In this document: piece by piece, positions 63,766-64,000 of the stretch
Layout: each line of letters opens with the position of its first letter
How positions within the stretch are numbered: the stretch's first letter is position 1
Assembly (NCBI RefSeq): GCF_008245045.1
Contig: NZ_CP043428.1
Location: forward strand, 682,001-746,000
Direction of reading: 5' to 3'
Length of the DNA: 64,000 nt
DNA from: Campylobacter volucris
GTDB lineage: Bacteria; Campylobacterota; Campylobacteria; Campylobacterales; Campylobacteraceae
Notes under the pieces: generated by a model
The model's input: only the letters and a program-made list of their open reading frames with translations
Database searches by the model: none
Told to the model about the DNA's origin: nothing
Position numbers and translations under genes: made by a program

Positions 63766-64000
63766 TTATGAGTTTTGATAAGTTTTTAACGCCAAATAAT
63801 GCACAAGTTGTCCTAGTGCAATAGAACTATCATTGCAAGGAAAATCATAAGAAGTTTTATAAGAAAAATTTTTACTATTTAAAATTTCAAGCAAAGTTTT
63901 ATTTTGAAACACCCCTCCGCTTAAAATCACCTCTTCTTTATATAAATGAGAAAATTCTATAATAAAATTTGCAATAGCATTTAACAAACCTGTGCTAATT
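63766..64000 (-). CDS. hypF: Carbamoyltransferase HypF, C-terminal part
   Basis: Only the last ~78 codons are in the window and the frame is open to its right edge. 'VILSGGVFQNKTLLEIL' and 'DFPCNDSSIALGQLVHYLAL' match the end of the Kae1-like domain of HypF, which makes the thiocarbamoyl group on HypE. A 50-nt gap separates it from hypB, and the order hypF-B-C-D-E-A is that of C. jejuni. Confidence 0.9.
   Translation of the reverse strand, partial: ISTGLLNAIANFIIEFSHLYKEEVILSGGVFQNKTLLEILNSKNFSYKTSYDFPCNDSSIALGQLVHYLALKTYQNS

Noticed and set aside
1-64000. CRISPR array, insertion sequence or prophage
   Set aside because: No regularly spaced repeats, transposase-like frames or phage structural genes were seen on either strand; xerH is the chromosomal recombinase.

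Overview
The window is a very AT-rich, densely packed chromosomal segment of a thermotolerant Campylobacter. The gene neighbourhoods match ones I remember from C. jejuni: gltX-yggT-slt-mobB-fbp-metG, flgA-ubiX-coaD-tmk-hisS-speA-cysE, rpoN-lptB-tsaE/argG-rplI-hslVU-era, flaG-fliD-fliS-ubiD-hemC-proS-hemA-ispB, kefB-hspR-cbpA/htrA-cprRS, and hypFBCDEA. They are joined in a different order from C. jejuni, and several accessory genes suggest the C. lari group. That species assignment is inference.

Layout. 1-1042: end of the Ni,Fe-hydrogenase operon (hydC partial, hydD). 1071-10507: a PepSY-like secreted protein, glutamyl-tRNA synthetase, envelope genes, molybdenum cofactor and gluconeogenesis genes, metG and an AcfC/ModA-like binding protein. 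10541-14810: YceI, QueC, YbeY, a DUF3298 protein, a second PepSY-like paralogue, a rhomboid protease and a SixA-like phosphatase. 14811-16973: an AT-rich gap with a dif-like site, xerH, and a frameshifted fspA-like gene behind a sigma-28 promoter. 17035-19454: murA and moeA. 19451-21956: a decaying accessory patch around tRNA-Gly(GCC), with two genes under near-perfect sigma-54 promoters, one of them frameshifted, and two headless gene fragments. 22143-29116: flgA followed by a long housekeeping run to murG. 29109-32354 (minus strand): yggS, rpoN, lptB, tsaE and an S4 protein. 32465-38702: argG to era, a GspL/GspM-like membrane pair, and the RNase P RNA. 38700-41942 (minus): the flagellar cap cluster. 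42052-53640 (minus): a UbiD-like decarboxylase, haem and isoprenoid genes, and the HspR stress operon. 53802-59761: htrA, cprRS, a UvrD-like helicase and tpx. 59781-64000 (minus): msrA and hypA, E, D, C, B, F.

How the parts fit. Hydrogenase structural and maturation genes lie at opposite ends (hydC/hydD at the left, hypA-F at the right). Flagellar control recurs: rpoN itself lies here, and sigma-54 or sigma-28 type promoters precede the flagellar-export candidates and flaG. The two PepSY-like paralogues, 12 kb apart, share the same promoter design, a TTCAC-N6-TTCAC type direct repeat 10 bases upstream of the -10 box. This resembles the DccR box described in C. jejuni and suggests they form one small regulon.
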